A stretch of DNA of 9,798 nt from JBGTBQ01 sp041749275 (lineage in GTDB: Bacteria > Acidobacteriota > Blastocatellia > Pyrinomonadales > Pyrinomonadaceae), in contig JBGTBQ010000400.1 of assembly GCA_041749275.1 (NCBI GenBank), positions 1-9,798 on the forward strand, given 5' to 3'. A program made the translations under genes and the position numbers. How positions within the stretch are numbered: position 1 is the first letter of the stretch; each line of letters starts with the position of its first letter. The notes under the pieces were generated by a model. That model worked only from the letters and a program-made list of their open reading frames with translations, had not been told where the DNA came from and did no database searches. This document shows positions 1-7,036 of this stretch, in pieces.

Positions 1-4
1 GGTT

Positions 5-86
<82 letters not shown>

Positions 87-131
87 AAGCAAGTCTCACG
101 AATTTTCAAACGCGGGCAGGCCGCGCGCAAC

Positions 132-206
<75 letters not shown>

Positions 207-450
207 GCAAAGAACTTTCATCAAGCAAATCGAATTGTTCGTCCTTGCCGAATCCACACTTTAAGAGAAGCGCGGCGGCGGTGTCAAGCGGCGCCAGTCG
301 CTCGATTTTATGCGGCGCGGCGGATGTCCGACCCACGCGGGAATCCGCTTCGCTAAACTCGACGTGGTTGATAAAAAGCGTCCACCCCTTTCCGTCCGCG
401 TATGTTTGCGGCTATATTTTACCGAGAATTTCTCGTCGGAGTTGTAATCA
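207..450. other. Intergenic region between divergent tRNA genes and the VWA gene
   Basis: A 244-nt gap with no credible coding sequence. Its left half carries the tRNA promoter described at 258-287. The right half must hold the promoter for the VWA-domain gene. A -10-like TATATT sits at 413-418 but has no convincing -35 at 16-18 nt, so no promoter is called there. A Shine-Dalgarno-like GGAG at 438-441 belongs to the GTG start at 451. Short ORFs on both strands here run through the tRNA genes or into the VWA gene and look spurious. Confidence 0.6.
258..287 (-). promoter_or_regulatory. Probable sigma70-type promoter of the tRNA-Val/tRNA-Asp unit
   Basis: The minus strand shows a consensus -35 box TTGACA (plus 282-287), an 18-nt spacer, and a -10-like TAAAGT (plus 258-263, 4 of 6 matches to TATAAT). 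A transcript starting about 7 nt further on would begin roughly 45 nt before tRNA-Val, a sensible leader for a stable-RNA operon. The bases just after the -10 (GTGTGG) are fairly GC-rich, as in stringently controlled tRNA promoters, but that link is inference. No better pair was seen in the 207-450 gap. Confidence 0.55.
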
Positions 451-1725
451 GTGTTAAAGATTTCCATCCGCATCAAGCGCGCGACGTGGGGCGCCTTCGC
501 CGTCATCGTTTTTCACTCTTCGTTGCTCGTCGTGCCTGCTCAATTTCCAAACAGAGACGCACCGGGCGGCGAGACTCGCGCGGCGCAGCAGCGACCGCGC
601 CGCGTCGGCTCCGCGCCGTCGAACGGTGACGCGGACTCGGCAAAGGACGCGCGACCAACACCGACGCGGAAGAACGGCGAGGGTGAGACGGTCGAAGAAG
701 ATGATGTCGTGCGGATTGACACGCAGCTCGTCTCCGTCCCGGCGGTCGTGACGGACGCGCGCGGGAAGCCCGTGGCGGGTTTGCGCGCCGACAACTTCAC
801 GATCCTCGAAGACGGTCGCCCGCAGCAGATCACCAACTTCGCCACCACCGAGGCGCCCTTCGAGGTCGCGCTTCTCTTGGACACCTCCGGTTCGACGCGC
901 GCCGAAGTGGGCTTGATCCGCCGCGCCGCCAACGTCTTCGTCGAGGCGCTCCGGCCCGGCGACCGCGTCGCCATCCTCGCCTTCAGCACGAAAGAGCAGG
1001 GGAGCGAGAAGCTCGCCACGGTCGAAGTGAAGACGCGACTGACGGACGACCGCGAGAAACTGCGCGAGGCCATTGAGGCGTTGGGGGCAAGCTACGGCAC
1101 GCCTTTCTATGATGGGCTGGAGAGCGTGGCGAAGGAAATCTTCCGCGACCCGCCGCGCGCGGAGTTGCGTGGCCGCCGCGCCCTCGTCGCGCTCACGGAC
1201 GGCGTTGACTCGACGAGTGAGAGCGACTTTGAAGAGGCGCGCGAGCGTTTCCGCAAGGCCGGCGTGGTCGCCTACTTCGTGCAGGTCAACACGGAGGCGT
1301 TTGTCGAGGAGCGTTTGATGCGCGACTGTCAGGACGACGGCGCGATTCGCCTATCGCGTTCGCAGCTTCAACGCTACCGCCGTCTCTTCGCCTCGCGCGC
1401 CGATGTCGCCGACTACACGGACTTCTGCCGCATGGGACAGTTCGAGCGCATGGACATCAGCCGCCGTCTCTACCAGCTTGCGCGCAAGGAGATGGACGAT
1501 CTGGCGCGCGACACGGGCGGCAAGACCTTCCCCGCCGCCGACCTGCGCGACGCGCGCGGCGCCTTCCGACAGGTCGCCGAAGAGATCGGCACGCAGTACA
1601 GTCTCGGCTATTACCCGACGAACAAGGCGCGCGACGGCTCGTTCCGCGCCATCCGCGTGCAGGTGCGCGGCGTGAAGGACGCACAGGTGCGCGCGCGCGA
1701 AGGTTATCAGGCGCCGAAAAGTTAA
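451..1725 (+). CDS. Exported von Willebrand factor A (VWA-related Acidobacterial type) protein
   Basis: 424 residues starting at GTG, with GGAG 9 nt upstream. The N terminus is a signal peptide: basic residues 2-10, hydrophobic 12-29, possible cleavage after VPA at 28-30. A disordered Arg/Pro/Asp-rich linker runs to about residue 85. Next comes the strand-rich module typical of the 'VWFA-related Acidobacterial domain' family (IDTQLVSVPAVVTDARGKPV, then DNFTILEDG). The VWA fold follows with a complete MIDAS metal site: DTSGS with D144, S146 and S148; T217 in GTPFYDG; and D250 in LTDGVD. Proteins of this family are numerous in Acidobacteria and are assumed to bind ligands or act in adhesion through a divalent metal; the partner is unknown. 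A charged stretch of about 60 residues (roughly 285-345, with C293 and C326) sits inside the C-terminal half, before the closing DTGGKTF and YSLGYYP segments. A small GC hairpin (1728-1741) follows the stop and lacks a T-run. Family assignment is secure; the biological role is not. Confidence 0.93.
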   Translation: MLKISIRIKRATWGAFAVIVFHSSLLVVPAQFPNRDAPGGETRAAQQRPRRVGSAPSNGDADSAKDARPTPTRKNGEGETVEEDDVVRIDTQLVSVPAVVTDARGKPVAGLRADNFTILEDGRPQQITNFATTEAPFEVALLLDTSGSTRAEVGLIRRAANVFVEALRPGDRVAILAFSTKEQGSEKLATVEVKTRLTDDREKLREAIEALGASYGTPFYDGLESVAKEIFRDPPRAELRGRRALVALTDGVDSTSESDFEEARERFRKAGVVAYFVQVNTEAFVEERLMRDCQDDGAIRLSRSQLQRYRRLFASRADVADYTDFCRMGQFERMDISRRLYQLARKEMDDLARDTGGKTFPAADLRDARGAFRQVAEEIGTQYSLGYYPTNKARDGSFRAIRVQVRGVKDAQVRAREGYQAPKS

Positions 1726-1776
1726 GACCGCCCCGCGGCGGCGTGATGCATGTCGGCGTCGTGGCTGGAGATCGAG

Positions 1777-2712
1777 ATGAGCGAAGTAAATATAAAGAAC
1801 GATTCGCCCGCCGCCGAAGCATGGCCGAGCCTGCCCTTAAACGAGTGGCGGGAGACTTACGCCACGCTCCACATGTGGACGCAGATCGTCGGCAAAGTCC
1901 GGCTCGCGCAGACGCCTCTCGTCAACCACTGGTGGAACGTGCCGCTCTACGTCTCTTCACGCGGACTGACCACCTCCGCGATTCCTTACGGGCGACGCGT
2001 CTTCGAGATCGAGTTCGATTTCATTGACCACCATCTCAACGTTAAGACCGGCGACGGCGTCACCGCCACCGTCGCTTTAGAGCCGCGCACGGTCGCGGAT
2101 TTTTACCGCGCGTTGATGGCCGAACTAAGCTCGCTCGGCATTGAGATTGACATCTACACAGTACCCGTGGAGATTCCCGACCCCATCCGTTTCACTGAAG
2201 ATAGCATCCACGCTTCCTACGACCCGGAGTATGCGAACCGGCTCTGGCGTATCCTCGTGCAATCAAACAAAGTGTTCAACGAGTTTCGCGCGCGCTTCAT
2301 TGGCAAGTGCAGCCCCGTCCACTTCTATTGGGGCAGCTTCGATCTGGCGGTGACGCGCTTCTCCGGTCGCCGCGCGCCCGCCCGCGAAGGCGCGGACGCG
2401 ATCATGCGCGAAGCCTACTCGCACGAGGTGATTAGCTGTGGCTTCTGGCCCGGCAGCGGCAACGTCAAGGAGCCGGCCTTTTATTGTTACAGTGCGCCGG
2501 AGCCGCCGGGCTTCGCGCGGGAGAAGATTCTGCCCGGCGGCGCGTTCTACAATCCGGAAACATCCGGGTTCGTTCTGCCCTACGACGACGTGCGACTCGC
2601 GGAGCGACCGGAAGCAACGTTGCTCGACTTTCTGCAAAGCACATATAAGGCGGGCGCGAATCTCGCCGGCTGGGATCGCGCGGCGCTGGAACGAACGATG
2701 GACGAGAGTTGA
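1777..2712 (+). CDS. DUF5996 family protein
   Basis: 311 residues from ATG 1777, preferred because GGAG (1767-1770) lies 6 nt upstream. An in-frame ATG at 1750 would add 9 residues but has no ribosome site. The sequence matches what I recall of DUF5996: the N-terminal motif WRETYATLHMWTQIVGK (24-40), then VNHWWNVPLYVSSRGLTT (49-66), IPYGRRVFEIEFDFIDHHL (69-87), and a C-terminal half with HFYWGSFDLAVTRFSGR and GFWPGSGN. It has no signal peptide or membrane helix, so it is probably cytosolic. The many conserved Trp, His and Asp residues suggest a binding or catalytic pocket, but no reaction is known to me for this family. It begins about 50 nt after the VWA gene and ends 37 nt before deoB on the same strand, so cotranscription with deoB is likely, though a functional link to nucleoside salvage is only a guess. 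Confidence 0.85.
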   Translation: MSEVNIKNDSPAAEAWPSLPLNEWRETYATLHMWTQIVGKVRLAQTPLVNHWWNVPLYVSSRGLTTSAIPYGRRVFEIEFDFIDHHLNVKTGDGVTATVALEPRTVADFYRALMAELSSLGIEIDIYTVPVEIPDPIRFTEDSIHASYDPEYANRLWRILVQSNKVFNEFRARFIGKCSPVHFYWGSFDLAVTRFSGRRAPAREGADAIMREAYSHEVISCGFWPGSGNVKEPAFYCYSAPEPPGFAREKILPGGAFYNPETSGFVLPYDDVRLAERPEATLLDFLQSTYKAGANLAGWDRAALERTMDES

Positions 2713-2749
2713 AGCCCGCACATTCATCAAGAGAGGTCTTTTTTATTTT

Positions 2750-3943
2750 ATGCGAACGTCTGAAGGGAAATCTTTTAACCGCATTGCACTCATCGTCCTC
2801 GACAGCCTCGGCGCGGGCGAGATGCCGGACGCCGCCGCATGGGGCGACGCCGGCTCCGACACGCTCGGCCACATCTGCGAGCACCGCGCCGTAAACCTGC
2901 CGAACTTGCAGCGGTGGGGACTCGGCAACATCCGCCCGCTCGCCGGCGTGCCGCCCGCCGAAAATCCGCGCGCCTCGTTCGGACGCTGCGCCCTACGCTC
3001 GAACGGCAAGGACACGACGACCGGCCACTGGGAGATGGTTGGCATCATTCTCGAACAAGCCTTCCCGACTTACCCGCAAGGCTTTCCGCCGGAGATCGTC
3101 GAGCGCTTTATCAAAGAGACGGGCGTGCCCGGCATCCTCGGCAACATCCCGGCCTCCGGCACCGAAATCATCAAGGAACTCGGCGAGGAGCACGTCCGCA
3201 CGGCGAAGCCCATCGTTTACACGTCCGCCGACTCGGTTTTCCAGATCGCCGCGCACGAAGAGGTCTTCCCGGTGCCGCGGCTCTACGAAATTTGCGAGAC
3301 GGCGCGCAATATCCTGCGCGGCGAGCACGAGGTGGGGCGCGTCATCGCGCGACCCTTCATCGGCGAACCCGGCGCGTTCACGCGCACCGAGAATCGCCAC
3401 GACTATGCAGTGCCGCCGCCGCGCGAAAACCTGCTGCCGCTGCTCTCCGCGAACGGCCTCGACGTGGTCAGCGTTGGCAAGATCGCTTCCATCTACGACT
3501 CGACCGGCGTCACCGTGGAACTGCCCGGTAAGAACAACGACCAGTCAATTGACCAGACCATCCACGCGCTGCGCGAGGACTCGCGCGGTCTCATCTTCTC
3601 GAACCTCGTGGACTTCGACATGCTCTACGGCCACCGCCGCGACGTGGAAGGCTACGCCCGCGCGCTCGAACACTTCGACGCGCGGCTGCCCGAAATCGAA
3701 GCCGCCATGCGCGACACGGACCTGCTCATCCTCACCGCCGACCACGGCAACGACCCGACCTATCGCGGCACCGACCACACGCGCGAGTACGTCCCGCTCA
3801 TCGTCTACGGCAAAGGCGCGCGCGCGGGCTTGAGCTTGGGCGACCGCGCGTCGCTCGCCGACATCGGGCAGACGATTGCCGAGAATTTCGGTTTGAAACT
3901 CAGTGCGGGCGAGAGCTTTTTAAGTGAGATAGATGAAGATTAA
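2750..3943 (+). CDS. deoB: Phosphopentomutase
   Basis: 397 residues, the normal length for DeoB, from ATG 2750 with a purine-rich AAGAGAGG about 12 nt upstream; the open frame reaches back to 2438 but that part overlaps DUF5996. DeoB interconverts (deoxy)ribose 1-phosphate and 5-phosphate in cytosolic nucleoside salvage and belongs to the alkaline phosphatase superfamily with two Mn ions. Visible hallmarks are metal ligand D18 in LIVLDSLGAGEMPDA; the KDTTTGHWEM motif at 87-96, which carries the phosphorylated Thr nucleophile; a cap domain through the middle; LVDFDMLYGH (286-295); and the metal-binding TADHGNDPTYRGTDHTRE, with D331, H332 and H343. All key residues are present. No deoA, deoC or deoD gene is beside it, so it stands apart from a classical deo operon. 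A strong hairpin follows 8 nt after the stop. Confidence 0.97.
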   Translation: MRTSEGKSFNRIALIVLDSLGAGEMPDAAAWGDAGSDTLGHICEHRAVNLPNLQRWGLGNIRPLAGVPPAENPRASFGRCALRSNGKDTTTGHWEMVGIILEQAFPTYPQGFPPEIVERFIKETGVPGILGNIPASGTEIIKELGEEHVRTAKPIVYTSADSVFQIAAHEEVFPVPRLYEICETARNILRGEHEVGRVIARPFIGEPGAFTRTENRHDYAVPPPRENLLPLLSANGLDVVSVGKIASIYDSTGVTVELPGKNNDQSIDQTIHALREDSRGLIFSNLVDFDMLYGHRRDVEGYARALEHFDARLPEIEAAMRDTDLLILTADHGNDPTYRGTDHTREYVPLIVYGKGARAGLSLGDRASLADIGQTIAENFGLKLSAGESFLSEIDED

Positions 3944-3951
3944 CCAGAAGC

Positions 3952-4006
3952 GCGCTGTACTTCGGAGTGCCCGCTCGTATTGAGCGGGCACTCCGAAACA
4001 CAGCGC
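3952..4006. terminator. Long hairpin between convergent genes, probable bidirectional terminator
   Basis: A perfect 16-bp inverted repeat, TTCGGAGTGCCCGCTC (3961-3976) and its complement (3982-3997), encloses a 5-base loop GTATT. It is extended by outer 7-bp arms GCGCTGT/ACAGCGC (3952-3958 and 4000-4006) across a symmetric 2-nt internal mismatch, giving about 23 paired positions. It lies between deoB, which stops at 3943, and the convergent transporter gene, whose stop is at 4051. Neither strand has a T-run after the stem, so it is not a classical intrinsic terminator. It may instead work as an RNA-stabilising 3' stem, or be a copy of a dispersed palindromic repeat. Confidence 0.6.
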
Positions 4007-4050
4007 AACCGTCACCCGACCATCCAATCGAAAACTGTTCTCATCCGAAC

Positions 4051-5556
4051 TCAAGCCGGGCCTTCGATGTCGCTCACCAACCCGTCCTCGCGGTCTGTCT
4101 CCAGTTCCTTCCAGATGAGCACGCTCTTCGTCTCTGTGAGCAGCAGCGAGCCGATGATAAAGGTGAGGGCCGCGACCGCTATCGGGTAGTAGAGGCCGGC
4201 GTAGATGTTGCCCGTCTCGGCGACGACCCACAGCCCGATGACCGGCAGCAGTCCGCCGAACACACCGTTGCCGATGTGGTAGGGAAGCGACAGCGCCGTG
4301 TACCTGATCTTCGCCGGGAACGCTTCGACCAGATAGGCGGCGATGGGGCCGTAGACCATCGTCACGAAGATGACCTGTACGAAGACGAGCAGGATCAGTT
4401 TCCACGCCGTAGAGTTGCTGAGAAGGCTGCCGATATCGGTGTAAGTCAGAACTTCCGCGGCGGGCTGCAACACGCCGTTCACTTCCGTCTGCGGCTTGAG
4501 CGAGATGGCGCCCGTGATCTTGTCCGGCTGCGAGATGGCGGTCACGACGTTCGAGCCTGCCGACGCCTGCATCGCCTTGTAAATCGGGATGTACGAGACG
4601 GCGGCGAGCAGACAGCCCGCCATGATGATCCACTTGCGCCCGATGCGATCCGAAAGTGCGCCGAAAAAGACGAAGAGCGGCATTCCTAACAGCAGCGCCA
4701 CGGCGACGATATACTTCGCCGACGTGGGGTTTACCTTGAGCACCGTGTCCAAATAAAAGAGCGCATAGAACTGCCCCGCGTACCACACGACGCCCTGCCC
4801 GGCGGTCGCGCCGAACAAAGAGATAAGCACGCGCTTCAGATTCACCCACTGCGTGAACGCCTCCTTGAGCGGCTTCGCCGAGGTCATCCCCGCGCCCTTG
4901 ATGTGACTGAAGATCGGCGACTCTTTCATCCGCAGACGGATGTAGAGTGAAACGCCGACGAGCAAGATCGAGATGAGGAACGGCACGCGCCAGCCCCATG
5001 CCGAGAACGCCGCCGTACTCATCGTGTTCTGCACGACGAGGATGACGGCGAGCGAGACGAACAGCCCCAGCGTCGCCGTGATCTGGATAAAGCTCGTGTA
5101 GAAGCCGCGCCGCCCGTCCGGCACGTGCTCGGCGACATAGACCGCCGCGCCACCGTACTCGCCGCCGAGCGCGAGACCTTGCAGGATGCGAATCACCAGC
5201 AACAGGATGGGCGCGGCCACGCCGATGGTTTCATAAGTCGGTAGAATGCCGATGCACGCGGTCGCGCCGCCCATGATGAGCAGCGTCACGAGGAAGGCGT
5301 ACTTGCGCCCCACCTTGTCGCCGATGCGCCCGAAGAAGAGCGCGCCAAAAGGGCGCACGACGAAGCCGACGGCGAACGTCGTGAGATACAAGATGAGCGC
5401 CAGCGTGTCGTTGCCCGATGGGAAGAAGAGCGGCGAGATGGTCGTCGCGAGACTTCCAAAAATATAGAAGTCGTACCACTCGATCATCGTCCCCACGGCG
5501 GACGCGGCGATGACTTGCCAGATTTTGTAATCGGCGGCTTCTTTAGGTTTCACCAT
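4051..5556 (-). CDS. MFS transporter, metabolite:H+ symporter (MHS) family
   Basis: 501 residues with about 12 hydrophobic segments, so an inner-membrane protein. The N terminus with WQVIAASAVGTMIEWYDFYIFG (13-34), the loop 2-3 motif GRIGDKVGRK (76-85), RILQGLALGGEYGGA (123-137) and the repeat of motif A, GALSDRIGRK (299-308), are typical of the MHS group that includes ProP, KgtP and ShiA. Members import organic acids, osmolytes or shikimate with protons; the substrate cannot be read here. Between the ninth and tenth helices there is an unusually long polar loop of about 50 residues (330-383), probably periplasmic. E. coli homologues are shorter here. The start is ATG 5556; no clear Shine-Dalgarno is visible, and GTG 5553 is an alternative. 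The gene lies 122 nt downstream of a small gene on the same strand and converges on deoB. Confidence 0.93.
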   Translation of the reverse strand: MVKPKEAADYKIWQVIAASAVGTMIEWYDFYIFGSLATTISPLFFPSGNDTLALILYLTTFAVGFVVRPFGALFFGRIGDKVGRKYAFLVTLLIMGGATACIGILPTYETIGVAAPILLLVIRILQGLALGGEYGGAAVYVAEHVPDGRRGFYTSFIQITATLGLFVSLAVILVVQNTMSTAAFSAWGWRVPFLISILLVGVSLYIRLRMKESPIFSHIKGAGMTSAKPLKEAFTQWVNLKRVLISLFGATAGQGVVWYAGQFYALFYLDTVLKVNPTSAKYIVAVALLLGMPLFVFFGALSDRIGRKWIIMAGCLLAAVSYIPIYKAMQASAGSNVVTAISQPDKITGAISLKPQTEVNGVLQPAAEVLTYTDIGSLLSNSTAWKLILLVFVQVIFVTMVYGPIAAYLVEAFPAKIRYTALSLPYHIGNGVFGGLLPVIGLWVVAETGNIYAGLYYPIAVAALTFIIGSLLLTETKSVLIWKELETDREDGLVSDIEGPA

Positions 5557-5678
5557 AGACGTTTGACGGGATAAGCATCGAAGGTCGTGTCAGTACCATT
5601 CATTGCCGCCTCTATCGAATCGGGCGGAGGTGTCTTCGCCACTTCGATGTTCACTTGATGCATGTGACGAAAGCTCTA
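5557..5678. other. Short intergenic gap upstream of the MFS gene
   Basis: 122 nt between the small Cys-rich gene and the transporter, both on the minus strand. A weak GC-rich inverted repeat (CCGCC/GGCGG with a 12-nt loop) is visible, but there is no T-run and no -35/-10 pair that I would call. The transporter may have its own promoter here or be read through from upstream. Confidence 0.35.
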
Positions 5679-5933
5679 TTACCAGAGCGCGCAGACACAA
5701 TCCCGACAGTTGGGCAGCAGCTTGTATAAATTGCGGTATGAAAGTTCGTAGGCCTCTTCCGAACGCAGGAGCGGGTCGTTTCTCCGCGCGTTGTTCCCGA
5801 CGAGACCCCGCAACCGTGGCTCAAACCTGATATACCAAATCTTGTTCGCGCAAAAAGATTCTCCGCCATCATCTTTCATTGACATGGCTTCGGCTTGAAG
5901 CTGCGCCAGTTCCGTCTCCCGGCGCAGCAGCAC
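5679..5933 (-). CDS. Small Cys-rich protein of unknown function
   Basis: About 84 residues, read from GTG 5933. The open frame extends further upstream without a good start codon, and ATG 5885 would give a shorter form, so the true start is uncertain. I do not recognise the family. The N terminus is a charged helix (LLRRETELAQLQAEA). The middle is basic with aromatic residues (KIWYIRFEPRLRGLVG, 31-46), then RRNDPLLRSEEAYELSYRNLYKLLP. The C terminus ends in a CxxCxC cluster (C76, C79, C81) just before the stop, with another Cys at 28. The length, balanced composition and cysteine motif look like a real protein rather than a shadow frame. It starts about 30 nt after the SLATT-like gene on the same strand and could be its partner. 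A metal-binding role for the cysteines is inference. Confidence 0.6.
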   Translation of the reverse strand: MLLRRETELAQLQAEAMSMKDDGGESFCANKIWYIRFEPRLRGLVGNNARRNDPLLRSEEAYELSYRNLYKLLPNCRDCVCALW

Positions 5934-5962
5934 CTCCCAGATGACAGCGGCGGCGAGATGGT

Positions 5963-6619
5963 TTACTGGGCGCGATGAGGATTCGTATGGAGGTTGACCA
6001 CGCCGCGCACCTTCGCCGGAGTCTCCGCCGTTTCGGTGCTCTCCAGCGGGAAGTACTTTTTTGGGGTTTCGGCCTCGTTCTCGTAGGTGTCCGCTTTTCT
6101 GCGCCGCGCCGCGCCGAAGTTGTGCTCTTCGGCGTTCGACTGGTTCAGGGATTCCACCTTGTTGGCGAACATGGGGAACGCCTCGGAGTGGCTGGTGTAG
6201 ATTTGATAAGAGCCGCTCAATTGGAGAAAACGCCAGCCTTCGCCCTTGAGCCGCTCCGCCGTCCGTTCATGTCTCAAATGACTTTCGCTGAAGTTGAAGA
6301 GATGCTCGATCACGACACAGGCCGAGACAAACAGGCTGAAGAAGATGGTCAGCCAGCGGATGGAAGTGTCCCACACCCCCTCCTGAAAACTGACGCTGAC
6401 CAGCATCAGAATCAGCAGACAGCCGAGGACGGTTGCCAACCGCAAAGCATAAAATCCGCGCAGAGCGCGATTATGCCTGCGGCTCAACTGCAACATCTCT
6501 TCCATCCAGCGCGAGCGGAGATAACCCTTTTGTAGATTCGAGAGGCCCAACTCTTTCGACTCGATGATCGTGCTCAAATCTTCTCTGAGGCGGGCGTTGT
6601 TGACGATGGCTGAGTGCAT
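5963..6619 (-). CDS. Two-helix membrane protein, DUF4231/SLATT-like
   Basis: 218 residues from ATG 6619, with GGAG 6 nt upstream. An N-terminal helical part leads into YLRSRWMEEMLQLSRRHNR (33-51), a first membrane helix (about 57-77), a short loop with WDTSIRW, a second membrane helix (about 88-108), and then a cytoplasmic helix with HLRHERTAERLKGEGWRFLQLSG (114-136). This order (basic helix, two helices close together, then a conserved arginine-rich helix ending in a W/F pair) is what DUF4231, part of the SLATT superfamily, looks like. SLATT proteins are predicted pore-forming effectors often found with nucleotide-signalling or defence modules; here that is family knowledge only. The last 60 residues are a charged, low-complexity tail not needed for the fold. 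It is the first gene of a minus-strand run with the small Cys-rich gene. No recognisable cyclase or nucleotide sensor is beside it. Confidence 0.75.
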   Translation of the reverse strand: MHSAIVNNARLREDLSTIIESKELGLSNLQKGYLRSRWMEEMLQLSRRHNRALRGFYALRLATVLGCLLILMLVSVSFQEGVWDTSIRWLTIFFSLFVSACVVIEHLFNFSESHLRHERTAERLKGEGWRFLQLSGSYQIYTSHSEAFPMFANKVESLNQSNAEEHNFGAARRRKADTYENEAETPKKYFPLESTETAETPAKVRGVVNLHTNPHRAQ

Positions 6620-6723
6620 TGAGAACTCCTACATGAAGGGGCAAAAGAGAGTCTCCATAAGCAACGACAAAAGCTCGACGAAGAAGTTGATGACAGGAGA
6701 CCGCGAGTGGCATCGGCACGCAA

Positions 6724-6752
6724 AAGATAATTGTCTCAGCTTATTATGTCAA
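6724..6752 (-). promoter_or_regulatory. Sigma70-type promoter of the SLATT-like gene
   Basis: On the minus strand, a perfect TTGACA -35 (plus 6747-6752) is followed after exactly 17 nt by TATCTT (plus 6724-6729, 4 of 6 matches). The surrounding DNA is AT-rich compared with the rest of the window. Transcription would start near 6717 and give a leader of about 95 nt before ATG 6619, long enough to hold regulation. It is the clearest promoter in the window. Confidence 0.6.
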
Positions 6753-6796
6753 TCCGGACAAGACCTCGATCTAAATTCCTTCGTTTTCCCAACATT

Positions 6797-6838
6797 TGGT
6801 AGCCCGTTTTTCTTTGGCTACCACATCATGCGATGTGG
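6797..6838. repeat. Two overlapping, mutually exclusive hairpins
   Basis: TGGTAGCC (6797-6804) pairs with GGCTACCA (6816-6823) across an 11-nt T-rich loop. The downstream CCACATC (6821-6827) pairs with GATGTGG (6832-6838) across the 4-nt loop ATGC. The bases CCA at 6821-6823 belong to both stems, so only one can form fully. It lies upstream of rex and downstream-facing from the leftward promoter. It could be an old terminator, an operator pair or an RNA switch; nothing decides between these. Confidence 0.4.
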
Positions 6839-6974
6839 CCGGCGCTCCGTCTTGAGCGCGGGTTGCGCCACGGCTGGCGTGTGGGCGAAGCCTGAAACTC
6901 CGCGCGCTCGTTTAACGCGGGCGGCGCGGAGAATTGAATGTGGGTAGAGTGTTCAGCGGCGCCGACGATGTGTC

Positions 6975-7004
6975 TTTCCCCGGCGGCCTCGCACGCGCTA
7001 TACT
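6975..7004 (+). promoter_or_regulatory. Candidate rex promoter
   Basis: TATACT (6999-7004) matches the -10 consensus at 5 of 6 positions and sits 32 nt before ATG 7037, which would leave a leader of about 25 nt carrying the Shine-Dalgarno. The -35 is weak: TTTCCC at 6975-6980 with an 18-nt spacer matches only 3 of 6. Its position inside the upstream extension of the rex frame argues that translation starts at 7037 rather than at 6938. Confidence 0.35.
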
Positions 7005-7036
7005 TGGCCCCGGCTCTCCTCAGAGAAAAGGGACAG

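Larger units (their letters stand above)
6620..7036. other. Divergent intergenic region between the SLATT-like gene and rex
   Basis: About 417 nt without a convincing gene. From left to right it holds the leader and promoter of the leftward gene (6724-6752), two overlapping hairpins (6797-6838), a larger GC-rich inverted repeat CTCCGCGC/GCGCGGAG (6898-6905 and 6924-6931, loop 18 nt), and a -10-like TATACT (6999-7004) for rex. I looked for a Rex operator (TTGTGA-N6-TCACAA type) and found none, so rex autoregulation is not visible in the sequence. The left half is AT-rich and the right half GC-rich, so a recombination boundary could lie here. Confidence 0.55.

Noticed and set aside
368..418. 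TTGATA (368-373) and TATATT (413-418) as promoter of the VWA gene
   Set aside because: The boxes are 39 nt apart, too far for one promoter, and no better -35 stands 16-18 nt before TATATT.
1728..1741. GC hairpin CCGCC/GGCGG after the VWA stop as a terminator
   Set aside because: Only 5 bp, with no T-run, in a GC-rich context where such pairs arise by chance.
2438..2749. Upstream extension of deoB to ATG 2438
   Set aside because: It overlaps the DUF5996 coding region, and DeoB homology begins just after ATG 2750.
3967..4999. Long open frames on both strands inside the transporter gene
   Set aside because: They are Arg/Asp/His-rich shadow frames of a high-GC gene; the MHS motifs lie in the minus-strand frame 4051-5556.
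5975..6535. Plus-strand open frame of 186 residues
   Set aside because: It is antisense to the SLATT-like gene, which has a clear Shine-Dalgarno, two membrane helices and a promoter on the minus strand.
6564..6947. Plus-strand open frame of 127 residues spanning the intergenic region before rex
   Set aside because: It begins inside the antisense of the SLATT-like gene, has no ribosome site and no protein-like domain pattern, and runs through the promoter and hairpins of the region.
6938..7036. Upstream extension of rex to ATG 6938
   Set aside because: The 33 extra residues do not resemble Rex, and ATG 7037 has a good Shine-Dalgarno and the usual Rex N terminus; a -10-like TATACT lies inside the extension.
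6620..7036. Rex operator upstream of rex
   Set aside because: No TTGTGA-N6-TCACAA-like palindrome could be found on either strand.
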